Both the position numbers and the translations under genes were made by a program. Shown here in pieces: positions 40,701 to 47,968 of a stretch of 64,000 nucleotides of DNA. Location: contig CAYGVT010000148.1 of assembly GCA_964353355.1 (NCBI GenBank), positions 51,658 through 115,657 on the forward strand, given 5' to 3'. Origin of the DNA: CAYGVT01 sp964353355. Its GTDB lineage: Archaea; Thermoplasmatota; DTKX01; GCA-020343715. The notes under the pieces are model-generated. The model ran no database searches. It worked only from the letters and a program-made list of their open reading frames with translations, and was not told the origin of the DNA. How positions within the stretch are numbered: the stretch's first letter is position 1; each line of letters starts with the position of its first letter.

Positions 40701-41764
40701 CGACCGCCCCCGCGCTCAACCTGACGTTCACCGAGCTCGACGGCGAGGGCGTCATCCCCATCGTGCGCTACGAGGCCGGCGCCTTCACCGCTGTCCTGCC
40801 GGAGGGCAGCTACCGGGTCAACGGCACGTTCAACACCTCCCAGTTCGGAGTGTCCATGAGGTACAACGTCGAGACCACGTTCCGCGTCGTGCTCGAGGAC
40901 AACGGCGAGGTCGACTTGAACTTCACCAAGGCCGCGGAGCGCAAGCTCAGGTTCTGGTGGTCGGACATACCGAGCCACATCGACCAGAACAAGTCCGTCA
41001 ACTACACGGTCTACTGCGAGAACACGGGCTCGGAGAACGCGACGTTCGACCTATCGATGACCCCCCCGATATCCTGGACTTACAACCTCGAGCGCACCAA
41101 CATCACCCTCAACATGTCCCAGAAGGGCAGCTTCTGGGTGCGCATCAACTCCTCGGTCAAGGCGGCGGCGGGCTCCAACAACTGCACGCTCCAGGCCAAG
41201 CCGAGGAACGCCACCGACGAGGCCAGCAAGCTCGTCCTCGAGGTCATGGTGAACCAGACGTTCGGGTTCGCCATCTCCGAGCCCAAGGAGGACAGGGCCG
41301 TATACATCTACGAGGCGACCAAGCTAGTGCGCCACCTGAGCTATTCCTTCATCCTCGAGAACAAGGGCAACGGCAAGGACATCATCAACCTCACCACGTC
41401 GGGCATCCTCAACTGGAACGTGACCATCCCCATCGGCGACATGACCCTGGGCGCCTACATGATCGAGCAGCACGTGCCCGTGGAGATCGACGCCAACGTC
41501 TCGTCCAGCGCCTCCAAGCAGGACCTGACGATAACTGCGAAGTCGCTGACCGACCCAGCGGGCGAGACGCACACCCTCAAGCTGGTCATCACCTTCCCCG
41601 ACCTGACGGGGAGGTCCTCGGACGTCAACCTCGTCGAGGGGGGCAAGACGCTCGAGCAGCCCAAGGAGGCGCCCGGCTTCGGCGCCATCCTGCTGCTGGC
41701 CGCCCTCGGGGCCGCGACCATCGCGGCCCGCTCGCGCCGCGCGCGCGGGGGGTGGGCGCGGTGA
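34712..41764 (+). CDS. aglB: AglB oligosaccharyltransferase fused to a giant repeat ectodomain with PGF-CTERM-like end
   Basis: 2350 residues. Residues 1-40 are a basic cytoplasmic tail, followed by about a dozen TM helices. STT3 motifs are all present: GNDPDYH (D87/D89, first acidic loop), SDHD (D203-D205), and the catalytic SWWDYG (W613-G617) with DNFQNG shortly after. This enzyme transfers lipid-linked oligosaccharide to Asn in N-x-S/T outside the membrane. From about residue 931 a further roughly 1400 residues form carboxypeptidase-regulatory/SdrD-B-like units. At least six carry Ca-loop-like signatures such as DSDGDGQRDPTEG, DKNQNGRFDAGEG and DRNHDNTSSPGEG. NEW3/CARDB-like domains follow. 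The end (PGFGAILLLAALGAATIAA plus Arg cluster, from about 2321) matches a PGF-CTERM sorting signal. Typical AglB is 700-1000 residues, so the extension is exceptional. Confidence 0.93.
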   Translation: MSEEGSERSASRSPKGASTGRRRGQPAARPQGAVTKGLRTVWTFGWNRKYTLTFLLLMVLLAFAVRTVWYYDAAYTGGVTPLLSGNDPDYHKRTVDYFVENHHFLERDPLIDYSLGGPNPNPPAYSTSIALIGYLLTPFFGFDLTDAVWFSMEIAAALWAALTVIPVYLFTKEMFGRKAGYAAAFIIAMMAGNIERTPLGFSDHDAFFMFFTVTGFFFLLKALRLVKTRNYVRSWRVPYDITVGLQEFTRTNVVPVLYSAMAGLSLATVALAWKGFTYTSAIIFVYLLFHMMLNKFRRADNTAVGIIVLVAVSIQMLLALPYYLDMHFMHWYEAPAIVYAAICLVIAIFVITRDLPWLLIVPVLLGIMAVVLTAVYFLLPNVWVNVFSGAGYFIRTKLYGTIAEAQPPDVNRLVFSYGLTTFFLALAGVFIMLKDMPKGWKNDHVFTTIWALTAIYMAVAAIRFMYNATPIFAILSGWILYDIMRRLDYRKMLRVFRSMRGDLRKAFKYAVKVRHVAGVLFLVGLIVLPNSWNAVDAGIPYETKKQADLKVYGGLPEFMRPSKDLYDPDSNSLWYFGSFGTSFMNDYWAQGMWWLRNQDDWLDEAQRPAFISWWDYGHWCVQVGQHPTAADNFQNGVEFAGNFIAATSQEQSEALMLLRLMQIEHYRPEVKQYMYETFGEANATMLIDLFDDPAKYTGWVAKYPERYGLKDKEVSSVNTVFIVGTYVVEKSLTEEQIVQGLLWFRTTLGKEFRYFAVDSRLMPLSYSNTGIFYAPITLSDNRVDEYIEVVVVYNGNEITYEQAAQLPASERTNLEYKLVWKRPFYESMFYRAFMGYSGYDRGPDFTDAGIPLITGDLQSSVPLPGWNMTHWRVVHRTVHWNPWNESTVSDHTFDWKSISEEDAAKYYRAKEGTVDELLRTIGDGVIYLKYYAGAWVNGTVTTESGEPVPGALVTVHDDFRFYHEYYGGTGFVGIPHGTTRTDDQGRYSILAPFGNVTVVASNGGNLEYTNLHEANILNSTNVLITDDQAMRVGDYNITADMRVPAARMNGTLYIDSNGDSKHTDADDDELGNATLTIVGKSGLNHTYEVDTFKDGFLQLLDMLPGAYSVSATYNGHTVANFTEFAIGPNESRVQDLAVPQSSITGKLTRKDGTAVKGTELLARDLQNNITKTAEADAAGDYKFDELLPGNYSIELYVPGTRPINESVELLKDKDASVNITLLPTAFVEGVVWRDSDGDGQRDPTEGVANATVSFTRIWGEAFYWTAVTNGTGAYNTSLPVGEFTAYSHETRDDDHWALVRTLDVDPEDWAYTVDMELVKAYRVNGTLKRPDTTNASKTVNATRAPIDVWNVDGRIRLVSNITGAFALWLPPGGYSFIASASATDRPLVDLRRVNVTTGPVDLGQVRLGNGTRISGTVFFDRNNDGGASTNEGRGGLDVVLEAEGYRFNATTLSNGSFRLSAAPLNYTITVVAEGFETYTGHVNATRNLATTGQNVPLKGINVSYGGLAAYDWNNDDELTGEGFAGIKVEFAVDSYPGSSGRATSVTTDADGSYTVALYPGTYRVKVTYDRDEAEGKYRYSYNAVLEVLSGTTARTYNVSLDRLVKVNGTVTVIGGTPDSSEFIRVDDGASTKYILVTLGKFEDYITVGNHTLVYELDVYNGSVQTITHMSVLKVELLRPTTIDLVARSVARFNGTVYYDKNQNGRFDAGEGVQVISFALMGQREEAVHVEANGTFDEDFYPYANYTVLIKRTLPDPLGGGEAELYHNSTLDLTTNRTLFIPVERRVPITGQVFWDRNHDNTSSPGEGAKNATVTFTSTKDGKTYTATAGTNGNYRVFLPVNRTTEANYSVVASLDGYSPKNTTALFNVTPTKKAYNPELVADNVTLRGTAFLDLNRNGALNRYEHGVAVHNITFWDTTNVSKRFTAVADRNGSFSFELPPGTYQVYAWTYHASGEIVHLGQVEVEPTGADFELELPMAKGLSASGVMFYLNHTGVNTTAPALNLTFTELDGEGVIPIVRYEAGAFTAVLPEGSYRVNGTFNTSQFGVSMRYNVETTFRVVLEDNGEVDLNFTKAAERKLRFWWSDIPSHIDQNKSVNYTVYCENTGSENATFDLSMTPPISWTYNLERTNITLNMSQKGSFWVRINSSVKAAAGSNNCTLQAKPRNATDEASKLVLEVMVNQTFGFAISEPKEDRAVYIYEATKLVRHLSYSFILENKGNGKDIINLTTSGILNWNVTIPIGDMTLGAYMIEQHVPVEIDANVSSSASKQDLTITAKSLTDPAGETHTLKLVITFPDLTGRSSDVNLVEGGKTLEQPKEAPGFGAILLLAALGAATIAARSRRARGGWAR

Positions 41765-42720
41765 GGGCCGTCCGCATGTCCGTGCTGAGGCGACTGGTGG
41801 CGCTCCTGGCCGTGTCCATCCTGGTCGCGGGGCCGCTCGCATCGGCCTACGAGAGCGGCCTCCCCGACGAGGACAGCTCGGCCTACGTGAGGGCGCGCAC
41901 CTGCTACTGCCACACCCCGCTGCCCGCTGACAACGTCAGCTTGGTGCTGAGGGTGCCCGAGCAGTTCGCGATACCGACGAGCTCCTCGATGGTGAGGATC
42001 GAGGTGGGCATCCTCGCACCGGTCGCGGCCGGCAAGAACATCGCCTTCGGGCTGCTGCTCAACGCCACCAACACCACCAACGTCAGGTGGGACACCTCCT
42101 CGTTCCTCGGGACGAGCGGCATCACGGCCAGCCATATCAAGGTCAACGGCACGGTCGCATACAACAGCAAGGCGCTGCCGGCCAACCTCCGGTGGTTCAA
42201 CGCCTCCTTCCTGCCTGGCAAGGTCAACCAGACCATCGAGGTCACGCTCGTGGGAATGTACGTCGACAGGAACGCCAACGCCACCGGCGACGCATGGGCC
42301 GTCAAGTCCGCGATGGTCGAGGTGCGATTGCAGCGGCTCATCAAGCTCAACGTCACCGTCCGCAACGAGGAGCGCGTGGCGGTCTCCAACGTCCCAGTGG
42401 AGTTCTACATCGACGACGTCTCCATCGGCCGGGTCTCCCTCACCAGCATCGAGCCCCTGAAGTCCGCGAACGCGAGCATCAGCTGGGACGCCACCTTCGC
42501 GAAGGACGGATGGCACGACATGCGAGCCGTCATCGACCCGGACGGCAACGTCACCGAGACCGACAAGGGCAACAACGAGATCAAGAGGCGCATCTGGCTC
42601 GGGGAGGTCCAGGAGGCCCCGGATCGCACCCCCATCTACGCGGCCGTCGCCATAGTCGTCGTGGCCGTCCTTGTCATGGTCGGTTTCTGGTACTACCGCA
42701 AGCGCCTCTACCAGCTGTGA
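41761..42720 (+). CDS. Exported single-pass membrane protein with CARDB-like domain and CxCH motif
   Basis: 319 residues from GTG 41761, which overlaps the aglB stop (GTGA), so the two genes are translationally coupled; ATG 41776 is an alternative. A signal peptide (LRRLVALLAVSILVAGPLASA) is followed by TCYCHTPLP (about residue 46), an extracellular beta-rich domain and a CARDB-like Ig domain (NVTVRNEERVAVSNVPVEFY ... PDGNVTETDKGNNE). A C-terminal TM helix (AVAIVVVAVLVMVGFWYY) and a short basic end complete it. Many N-x-S/T sequons suggest glycosylation. The CxCH is one residue short of a normal haem c motif. A role in anchoring or assisting AglB or the envelope is inferred from coupling only. 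Confidence 0.8.
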   Translation: MRAVRMSVLRRLVALLAVSILVAGPLASAYESGLPDEDSSAYVRARTCYCHTPLPADNVSLVLRVPEQFAIPTSSSMVRIEVGILAPVAAGKNIAFGLLLNATNTTNVRWDTSSFLGTSGITASHIKVNGTVAYNSKALPANLRWFNASFLPGKVNQTIEVTLVGMYVDRNANATGDAWAVKSAMVEVRLQRLIKLNVTVRNEERVAVSNVPVEFYIDDVSIGRVSLTSIEPLKSANASISWDATFAKDGWHDMRAVIDPDGNVTETDKGNNEIKRRIWLGEVQEAPDRTPIYAAVAIVVVAVLVMVGFWYYRKRLYQL

Positions 42721-42792
42721 GGGCGGGCGGGACCGACGCTCACCGGCGCATGCCTGGACCACCGTGTCGGGCACGGTGCCGACCAAGGCGGC

Positions 42793-43461
42793 TCAGACAT
42801 CCCCGAGGATGAGCGGCAGCACGGCGCGCAGGTCGCGCCCCAGCACGATGTGGCCGGCGGCGCGGGCGGTCCCCGTGTCGACGGGATTGAAGGCGATGGA
42901 GACCGCAGCCAGTGCGAACATGGGCACGTCGATGAGGGAGTTGCCTACGACCGCGGTCGCCTCCGGGGGCGTCCCGACATCGCGCTGGATCCCCCTCACC
43001 ACGGACGACTTGTCCAGGAGCGGCACGGGCGCGCGCCCCTCGCCCGTCAGGAAGCCACGCGCGTCCACCTCCACGTCGTTGGCGTGGACGAAGTCCACCC
43101 TGCCTTCCCCGGCGAGCCGGCGGGCGAGGTGCAGGAGCCCCCCCGACACGATGGCGGTGCGCACGCCCGACCGATTGAGCTCGCGCAGCGTCTCCACCGC
43201 CCCTGGCATGAGCGGCGCGCGGTCCAGCACCCCCCGGACCTCCTCCCAGGCGACGGGCCCCCTCGCCCGCATCCAGAGCCCGATGTCGCGGCGGATGAAC
43301 TCCAGGTCGTCGATCTCGCCGCGCATGAAGGCGCGCAGGCTGTCCTCGTTGTCCGTGCCGAAGTGCTGGTGTACGAGGACCCAGCTGCTCTCGGCATCGA
43401 CGAGCACCCCGTCCATGTCGAAGACGGCCAACCGGACGGGCGGACGGGACAAGGGTGACAC
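42793..43461 (-). CDS. HAD-superfamily phosphatase, phosphoserine-phosphatase-like
   Basis: About 222 residues. HAD motif I is LAVFDMDGVLVD (nucleophile and acid Asp near residues 15-17 from the chosen start). Motif II is AIVSGG. A conserved Lys (LLDKSSVV) and motif III, VVGNSLIDVPMF, where the family usually has GDxxxD, complete the set. The first Asp of motif III is replaced by Asn (GNSLID), a common SerB-like variant. The frame is open to 43497. A TATA-like TATTAAGTATT (43506-43496) puts the transcript start near 43475, so GTG 43461 (or TTG 43452) is more likely. It faces the proline-rich gene divergently. The substrate is not certain. Confidence 0.82.
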   Translation of the reverse strand: MSPLSRPPVRLAVFDMDGVLVDAESSWVLVHQHFGTDNEDSLRAFMRGEIDDLEFIRRDIGLWMRARGPVAWEEVRGVLDRAPLMPGAVETLRELNRSGVRTAIVSGGLLHLARRLAGEGRVDFVHANDVEVDARGFLTGEGRAPVPLLDKSSVVRGIQRDVGTPPEATAVVGNSLIDVPMFALAAVSIAFNPVDTGTARAAGHIVLGRDLRAVLPLILGDV

Positions 43462-43495
43462 CTGGTAGCATCGCCGCGCTGGCGGTGCTGGACGC

Positions 43496-43525
43496 AATAC
43501 TTAATACCGCGCCCGCATATTATGA
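43496..43525. promoter_or_regulatory. Divergent promoter pair
   Basis: The minus-strand TATTAAGTATT (43506-43496) serves the HAD phosphatase. The plus-strand CATATTATGA (43516-43525) serves the proline-rich gene, whose GTG 43571 follows GGAGGG (43559-43564). Confidence 0.55.
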
Positions 43526-43570
43526 TTTCCCACTGTGAAGTGGGTTAGTAGGGATGCTGGAGGGTAGCAG

Positions 43571-44914
43571 GTGCCCGACGATGGGGGCGAGGACGGCGAG
43601 GACCGCCCTGATGACCCCGTGGGAGGCCCGGGGAGGCGGGACAGGAAATCCCCGCCCGACGGCTCTCCTGATGAGGAATCGCCACCGACGCAGCAGGGCG
43701 AGCCCCCCGTCCGCGTGACCCCCGTCAAGGTCGTGCGGTGGGTGCCCAGGGGGGCGGGGAAGGGCACCCGTCCGCCCCCGAGGCCTCCGAGGGTCGACGA
43801 GGCCCCTGTGCCCTTCGAGGTCGTGAAGGGTGACCAGGCCATCGCCCCACTCGAGGCCGTGGACGGGACCCCGACGACGGGCGAGGCGCCGTTCGAGGCG
43901 GTGGATGACGGGGCGGCCCCGCAACCGCCGACGCCACCGCCTGATGGCTCGGGCTTCGTCATCGTCGAGGAGGGCGGCGGTGAGGCCGCCTTCACCGAGG
44001 TCCCTGACGAGGGGCTTGCGCCCTTCGAGGTCGGCACGGCCGCACCGGCCACCGCGGTGCCCCCACAGGAGCCGCGGACGCCCCCTCCACCCCCACCGCC
44101 ACCCCCACCGCCACCCCCACTGCCACCCCTAACGTCACCCCCACCGTCACCCCCACCGTCACCCCTAACGTCACCCCTTCCACCACCCCATTCACCCCCA
44201 CCCCCGCCGCCACCTGATAAATCGCCCATGGACGCGATGGAGGGTGGCTTCATCGTCGTGGAGGACGATGGGGAGCAGGCGCCCGCGGGAGGGAGTATTA
44301 TCCAGGAGGAGGTCGAGATGGAACGCCCCATGGAGCTGCGCGACGAGGAATCGAGCGTCGACATCGAGGAGCTGGGCAGGTTGAAGCAGAAGGCCAGGCC
44401 CGCAGGCCCCCCGCCCGCGAGGGGGCCATCGCCGCCCCCGCCTCCCCCGCGCGCAGTGCCGACCGCCAAGGGCATCCCGTTCGTGCAGCCCGCGCGCGAG
44501 CCGCCACGCGGTCGGGCACCATCGCCACCGCAGGCCGCCCCGCAGAGGTCCGCGACGGCACCCGCCATGGCACCGCCCCCGCCGACGCCACCCCAGGCGA
44601 GGCCCGACGAGCCCGCCTACGCGAAGTACCTAAGGCCGGACGAGGAGGTGCTGCAGGCGCGGCACGAGCGCGCGCCGACGGGTTTCGACCGGGACATGGA
44701 GACGGAGGCGGGCGAGACCGACATCGGCATCGAGCTCGACAAACCGGTCGACAGGTGGAAGCGCGAGAAGGGACCCGCCAAGCCGACCACCGCGCCCAAG
44801 AGGCCGGGGCCGAAGGGCGTGGCGGGCCATGACAGTGACGCTGAGGTCGGCACCCGCGACGCGGGGCCCGACATCGGGGTGGACACCGAGAGGAGGAAGA
44901 AGCGCAGGCTATGA
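43571..44914 (+). CDS. Proline-rich, intrinsically disordered protein
   Basis: 447 residues from GTG 43571, six bases after GGAGGG. It is almost entirely Pro, Glu, Asp, Gly and Ala, with no hydrophobic core, signal peptide or TM segment. Residues about 170-215 are a polyproline tract encoded by a 12-bp DNA repeat. Short motifs recur (APFEV, PVPFEVV, GFVIVEE, GGFIVVEDD), suggesting repeated linear binding motifs. The last 60 residues are charged and end in RRKKRRL. It lies 25 bp before purP on the same strand and is probably cotranscribed with it. I do not recognise a family; a scaffold or adaptor role is only a guess. Confidence 0.7.
   Translation: MPDDGGEDGEDRPDDPVGGPGRRDRKSPPDGSPDEESPPTQQGEPPVRVTPVKVVRWVPRGAGKGTRPPPRPPRVDEAPVPFEVVKGDQAIAPLEAVDGTPTTGEAPFEAVDDGAAPQPPTPPPDGSGFVIVEEGGGEAAFTEVPDEGLAPFEVGTAAPATAVPPQEPRTPPPPPPPPPPPPPLPPLTSPPPSPPPSPLTSPLPPPHSPPPPPPPDKSPMDAMEGGFIVVEDDGEQAPAGGSIIQEEVEMERPMELRDEESSVDIEELGRLKQKARPAGPPPARGPSPPPPPPRAVPTAKGIPFVQPAREPPRGRAPSPPQAAPQRSATAPAMAPPPPTPPQARPDEPAYAKYLRPDEEVLQARHERAPTGFDRDMETEAGETDIGIELDKPVDRWKREKGPAKPTTAPKRPGPKGVAGHDSDAEVGTRDAGPDIGVDTERRKKRRL
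44087..44182 (+). repeat. Eight tandem 12-bp C-rich units in coding sequence
   Basis: Consensus CCACCCCCACCG, with later units TCACCCCTAACG or TCACCCCCACCG. It encodes Pro-rich repeats in the disordered protein, and the 12-bp period preserves the frame. Confidence 0.9.
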
Positions 44915-44939
44915 CGACGGCTCGCAGAGGGGGACGCAC

Positions 44940-46097
44940 ATGATCAGGCAATCCGCTATCGCAAAGGTCCTCGAGGGCTACGACCTCGACAAGGCCAGGG
45001 TCGGGATGATCGCCTCGCACTCCGCGCTCGACGTGTGCGACGGTGCCAAGGACGAGGGCTTCCCCACGGTCGCCGTCTGCCAGCGGGGACGGCACAGGAC
45101 CTACGCCGACTACTTCCGGGCCCGCTACGACGCCAAGGGCCGCCTCGTGCGCGGGATGGTGGACGAGGTCGTGCTGTACGACAGGTTCAGCCGCATCATC
45201 GAGCCGAGGCAGCAGGAGAGGCTGAGGCAGGGCAACGTGCTGTTCGTCCCCAACAGGTCGTTCTCGTCCTACGTGGACCTCAAGGCCATCGAGGACGAGT
45301 TCATGGTCCCCATGTTCGGCAACCGCGCGATGCTCAGGACCGAGGAGCGCGAGGAGGCTCGCAGCTACTACTGGCTGCTGGAGAGGGCGGGTCTGCCCTT
45401 CCCCGAGAAGGTCGAGACCCCCCGCGACATCGATTCGCTCGTAATCGTGAAGCTCCACCACGCGAGGAAGAAGCTCGAGCGCGGCTTCTTCACGGCCGCC
45501 TCCTTCAAGGAGTACAAGGAGAAGTCGAGCCTGCTGCTCAGGCAGGGCGTCATCACCAAAGAGGACCTCGCCCAGGCGCGCATCGAGCGCTACATCGTCG
45601 GGCCCGTGTTCAACTTGGACATGTTCTGGTCCCCCATCGAGGCCCAGGGCTCCAGGCTGGAGCTCATCGGCGTGGACTGGAGGTTCGAGACATCGCTGGA
45701 CGGGCACGTCCGGCTCCCCGCGCCGCAGCAGATGTCGCTCCTCGAGGGCCAGCGGTGGCCCGAGTACACCGTGTGCGGCCACAACAGCGCAACGCTCAGG
45801 GAGTCGCTCCTCGAGGCGGCCCTCGGGCTCGGCGAGACCTACGTGAGGGCCACGAAGGAGCACTACAGGCCGGGCATCATCGGCCCGTTCTGCCTGCAGA
45901 CCTGCGTCGACAAGGACCTCAACTTCTTCATCTACGACGTCGCCCCGCGGGTGGGCGGCGGCACCAACGTGCACATGTCGGTGGGGCATCCGTACGGCAA
46001 CGCGCTGTGGCGCAAGCCAATGAGCACGGGCAGGCGCGTGGCGATGGAGCTCCGGCGGGCCATCGACATGGGGAAGCTGGGCAGGGTAATGACCTGA
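44940..46097 (+). CDS. purP: Formate-dependent FAICAR synthetase PurP
   Basis: 385 residues of the archaeal PurP family, an ATP-grasp enzyme that makes FAICAR from AICAR, formate and ATP without folate. Diagnostic parts are the N-terminal IASHSALDVCDGAKDEGFPT, GNRAMLRTEE, the central YIVGPVFNLDMFWSP, FETSLDGHVRLPA, and the C-terminal APRVGGGTNVHMSVGHPYG. ATG 44940 follows AGAGGGGG; the frame is open further upstream but without support. It belongs to the purine route with purS-purL and sits between the proline-rich gene and a methyltransferase on the same strand. Confidence 0.95.
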   Translation: MIRQSAIAKVLEGYDLDKARVGMIASHSALDVCDGAKDEGFPTVAVCQRGRHRTYADYFRARYDAKGRLVRGMVDEVVLYDRFSRIIEPRQQERLRQGNVLFVPNRSFSSYVDLKAIEDEFMVPMFGNRAMLRTEEREEARSYYWLLERAGLPFPEKVETPRDIDSLVIVKLHHARKKLERGFFTAASFKEYKEKSSLLLRQGVITKEDLAQARIERYIVGPVFNLDMFWSPIEAQGSRLELIGVDWRFETSLDGHVRLPAPQQMSLLEGQRWPEYTVCGHNSATLRESLLEAALGLGETYVRATKEHYRPGIIGPFCLQTCVDKDLNFFIYDVAPRVGGGTNVHMSVGHPYGNALWRKPMSTGRRVAMELRRAIDMGKLGRVMT

Positions 46098-46272
46098 GGG
46101 AGGGGCGGTTCCCACGACCGAAGGACAGGAAGGGAAGGAGCGGCAGGAGGGCGAGGGTGCCAGCGCGGAGGGCACTCCGCCCCCTGGTGAGCAGGCGGAG
46201 GGCACGGCGCCGAGCGGCGCGCAGCCCTCCCCGGAGAAGCAGGCGGCAGAGGGCTCGTCCCCTGAGCAACAG

Positions 46273-46953
46273 GTGCGGCCACCGGCGGATGCCGGGGCGG
46301 CCGCAGGGGCCGTCCCGGAGGCCCCAAAGGAGCCAGCGCCACCGCCGTCCGAGCACGCGGGCATCATCTCGGACCTCGACAGGCTGATGTGCGTCTACTA
46401 CGGCCAAGAGGTCGCGAACGACCTGGTCGCGCTCGTCGAGGGCGAGGAGGTGCTGCTCGTGGGGTGCGAGGACGGCTACGTGCTGAGCGCGCTGGCGCTC
46501 GCTGGCTACCGCGTGACGACGCTGGACTACGACGCGGGCAACCTCAGGAAGTGCCAAAAGGTCCTGCGGGGCTGGGAGCAGATACACTTCGTGCAGCTCG
46601 AGGGCCGGTCGTTCCCGTTCGAGGACGGCAGCTTCGACACGGTCCTGGTGAGCCTCTTCGTGCACCACGCGAACAACCCGGGGCGCGTCTTCGAGGAGGT
46701 CGCGCGCGTGCTCCGCCCCGATGGCACGATCGTGGTCGCGGACCTCCTGAAGCACGAGGAGTCTTGGACCATGGACGAGCTCCACGACGTATGGATGGGC
46801 TTCACCGACGACGAGATCCGGAACTGGCTCGAGGGCGCGGGGCTTGCCGACTTCGAGGTCAAGTCGACCGAGCAGGCGTGCTCAGGCTCGGTCTTCGAGG
46901 GGCACAAGGCCGTCGTCCCCGTGCTCATCGTGATGGCGAGGAAGCCCGGTTAG
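46273..46953 (+). CDS. Class I SAM-dependent methyltransferase
   Basis: 226 residues from the first canonical start (GTG 46273). SAM motif I is VLLVGCEDGYVLSALALAG, motif II is VTTLDYDAGNL, FPFEDGSFDTVLVSLFVHH is typical of the UbiE/Methyltransf_11 group, and RPDGTIVVADLL is the following strand. The substrate is not evident. The same frame is open from the purP stop and encodes a Glu/Gly/Pro/Ala-rich stretch. GGGAGGGG (46098-46105) sits just ahead of it. No ATG, GTG or TTG lies between, so the real start may be ACG 46114 (53 extra residues). It is probably cotranscribed with purP. Confidence 0.85.
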   Translation: MRPPADAGAAAGAVPEAPKEPAPPPSEHAGIISDLDRLMCVYYGQEVANDLVALVEGEEVLLVGCEDGYVLSALALAGYRVTTLDYDAGNLRKCQKVLRGWEQIHFVQLEGRSFPFEDGSFDTVLVSLFVHHANNPGRVFEEVARVLRPDGTIVVADLLKHEESWTMDELHDVWMGFTDDEIRNWLEGAGLADFEVKSTEQACSGSVFEGHKAVVPVLIVMARKPG

Positions 46954-47016
46954 CCACGGACGTGGACCCCATCGCAGCGTGGGGACCCCCTCACCCCCTG
47001 CAAGCCGGTCCTCCCC

Positions 47017-47817
47017 TCATGGCTTGCCGTCGGAGTCCACCAGGTACGTCACGGTCCAGCGGACGTCGTAGTAGTTGCCCCCGTCGCCGATCTGCGGGAG
47101 CCGCGGGATGGGAGGCTGCCAGTCACCGCAGTCGCCCGTGTAGACCCTGAGGTCGACGCGCCAGGTCGCGTTCGAGCCCTTGGGCAGGTAGTCGGCGCCG
47201 TCCGGGTTCGCGATGGGCACGGGGGGGTCGAAGGTGACGTTGAGGGTGATGGTCTCGGGGGCGCCCTCGGCGTTGTAGGTGAGCTCGCTCTCGACCGGCT
47301 GGGCATACCCCTGCGGTACGATGAAGAGCTGGAAGGCGTCGGGCGCGTTCGTGTAGCCAGGGACGGGCACCTGCGTGGGGGGCGAGCCCTCGTCCGTCCA
47401 ATCGACAGTGCACGTGACCGACTTGACGAAGAACACCTCGCCCTGCGCGGGCGTGAGCCTTTCGAGGTAGGTCGCGGTCTGCCCCTCGATGTTGGCCGCG
47501 CCGGCGTGCGCGCCATCGGCCGAGAGCTCGTTCAGGCCGTCGAGCCCCCAGCGGTCCACTATCTCGGGACCTCTGCCGCTCCCGCCGAAGGTGCCCCCGC
47601 CGCGCAGCATGACGACCGCGGCGATGACGATGATGACCACCAGGAGGGTGAGCAGCATGCGCGTGCGCGACGCGCCCACGATGGGCAAGCGACTCAGCAC
47701 GCCCCCGGCAGCGCCGGTGGCCCTGAGCAGGCCTCCACGGAGGCCGCTCTTCGGCGCGCCTTCGGTGGGCGCGGTCGCCACGTCCCCCTCCGGCACGACC
47801 CCGACATCGCCTGCCAT
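47017..47817 (-). CDS. Single-pass membrane protein with extracellular beta-rich domain
   Basis: 266 residues from ATG 47817, preceded by AGGTG. About 50 N-terminal residues are cytoplasmic and end in a basic patch. One TM helix (MLLTLLVVIIVIAAVVML, about 54-71) is followed by a roughly 190-residue exported domain with two Cys pairs (TCTVDW and DCGDW) and Pro/Thr/Asn content. The topology is type II, like a signal-anchored envelope protein. I do not recognise a family. It is divergent from the CBS-pair gene and convergent with the methyltransferase. Confidence 0.72.
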   Translation of the reverse strand: MAGDVGVVPEGDVATAPTEGAPKSGLRGGLLRATGAAGGVLSRLPIVGASRTRMLLTLLVVIIVIAAVVMLRGGGTFGGSGRGPEIVDRWGLDGLNELSADGAHAGAANIEGQTATYLERLTPAQGEVFFVKSVTCTVDWTDEGSPPTQVPVPGYTNAPDAFQLFIVPQGYAQPVESELTYNAEGAPETITLNVTFDPPVPIANPDGADYLPKGSNATWRVDLRVYTGDCGDWQPPIPRLPQIGDGGNYYDVRWTVTYLVDSDGKP

Positions 47818-47914
47818 CGCTGCACCTGGCCGTGACAGGAAGGCGGTTTCCGGAGAAAAGGCTTACTGAGCCGTCGGGCGGGAGCACATGCCGCGCACCG
47901 TCCCCAAAAAGGGC

Positions 47915-47925
47915 AAATACTTATG
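47915..47925 (+). promoter_or_regulatory. TATA box of the CBS-pair gene
   Basis: AAATACTTATG is centred about 50 bp before GTG 47969. It lies inside a longer open frame that begins at 47888, which argues against the upstream ATG as start. Confidence 0.6.
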
Positions 47926-47968
47926 CCGGTGGCGCGTATTGAAGGCAGCGAGCGAGGAGGGAGGCAGG

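Noticed and set aside
41895..41915. Haem c attachment site in the CARDB protein
   Set aside because: The motif is CxCH, not CxxCH, and there is only one, so a cytochrome call is not justified.
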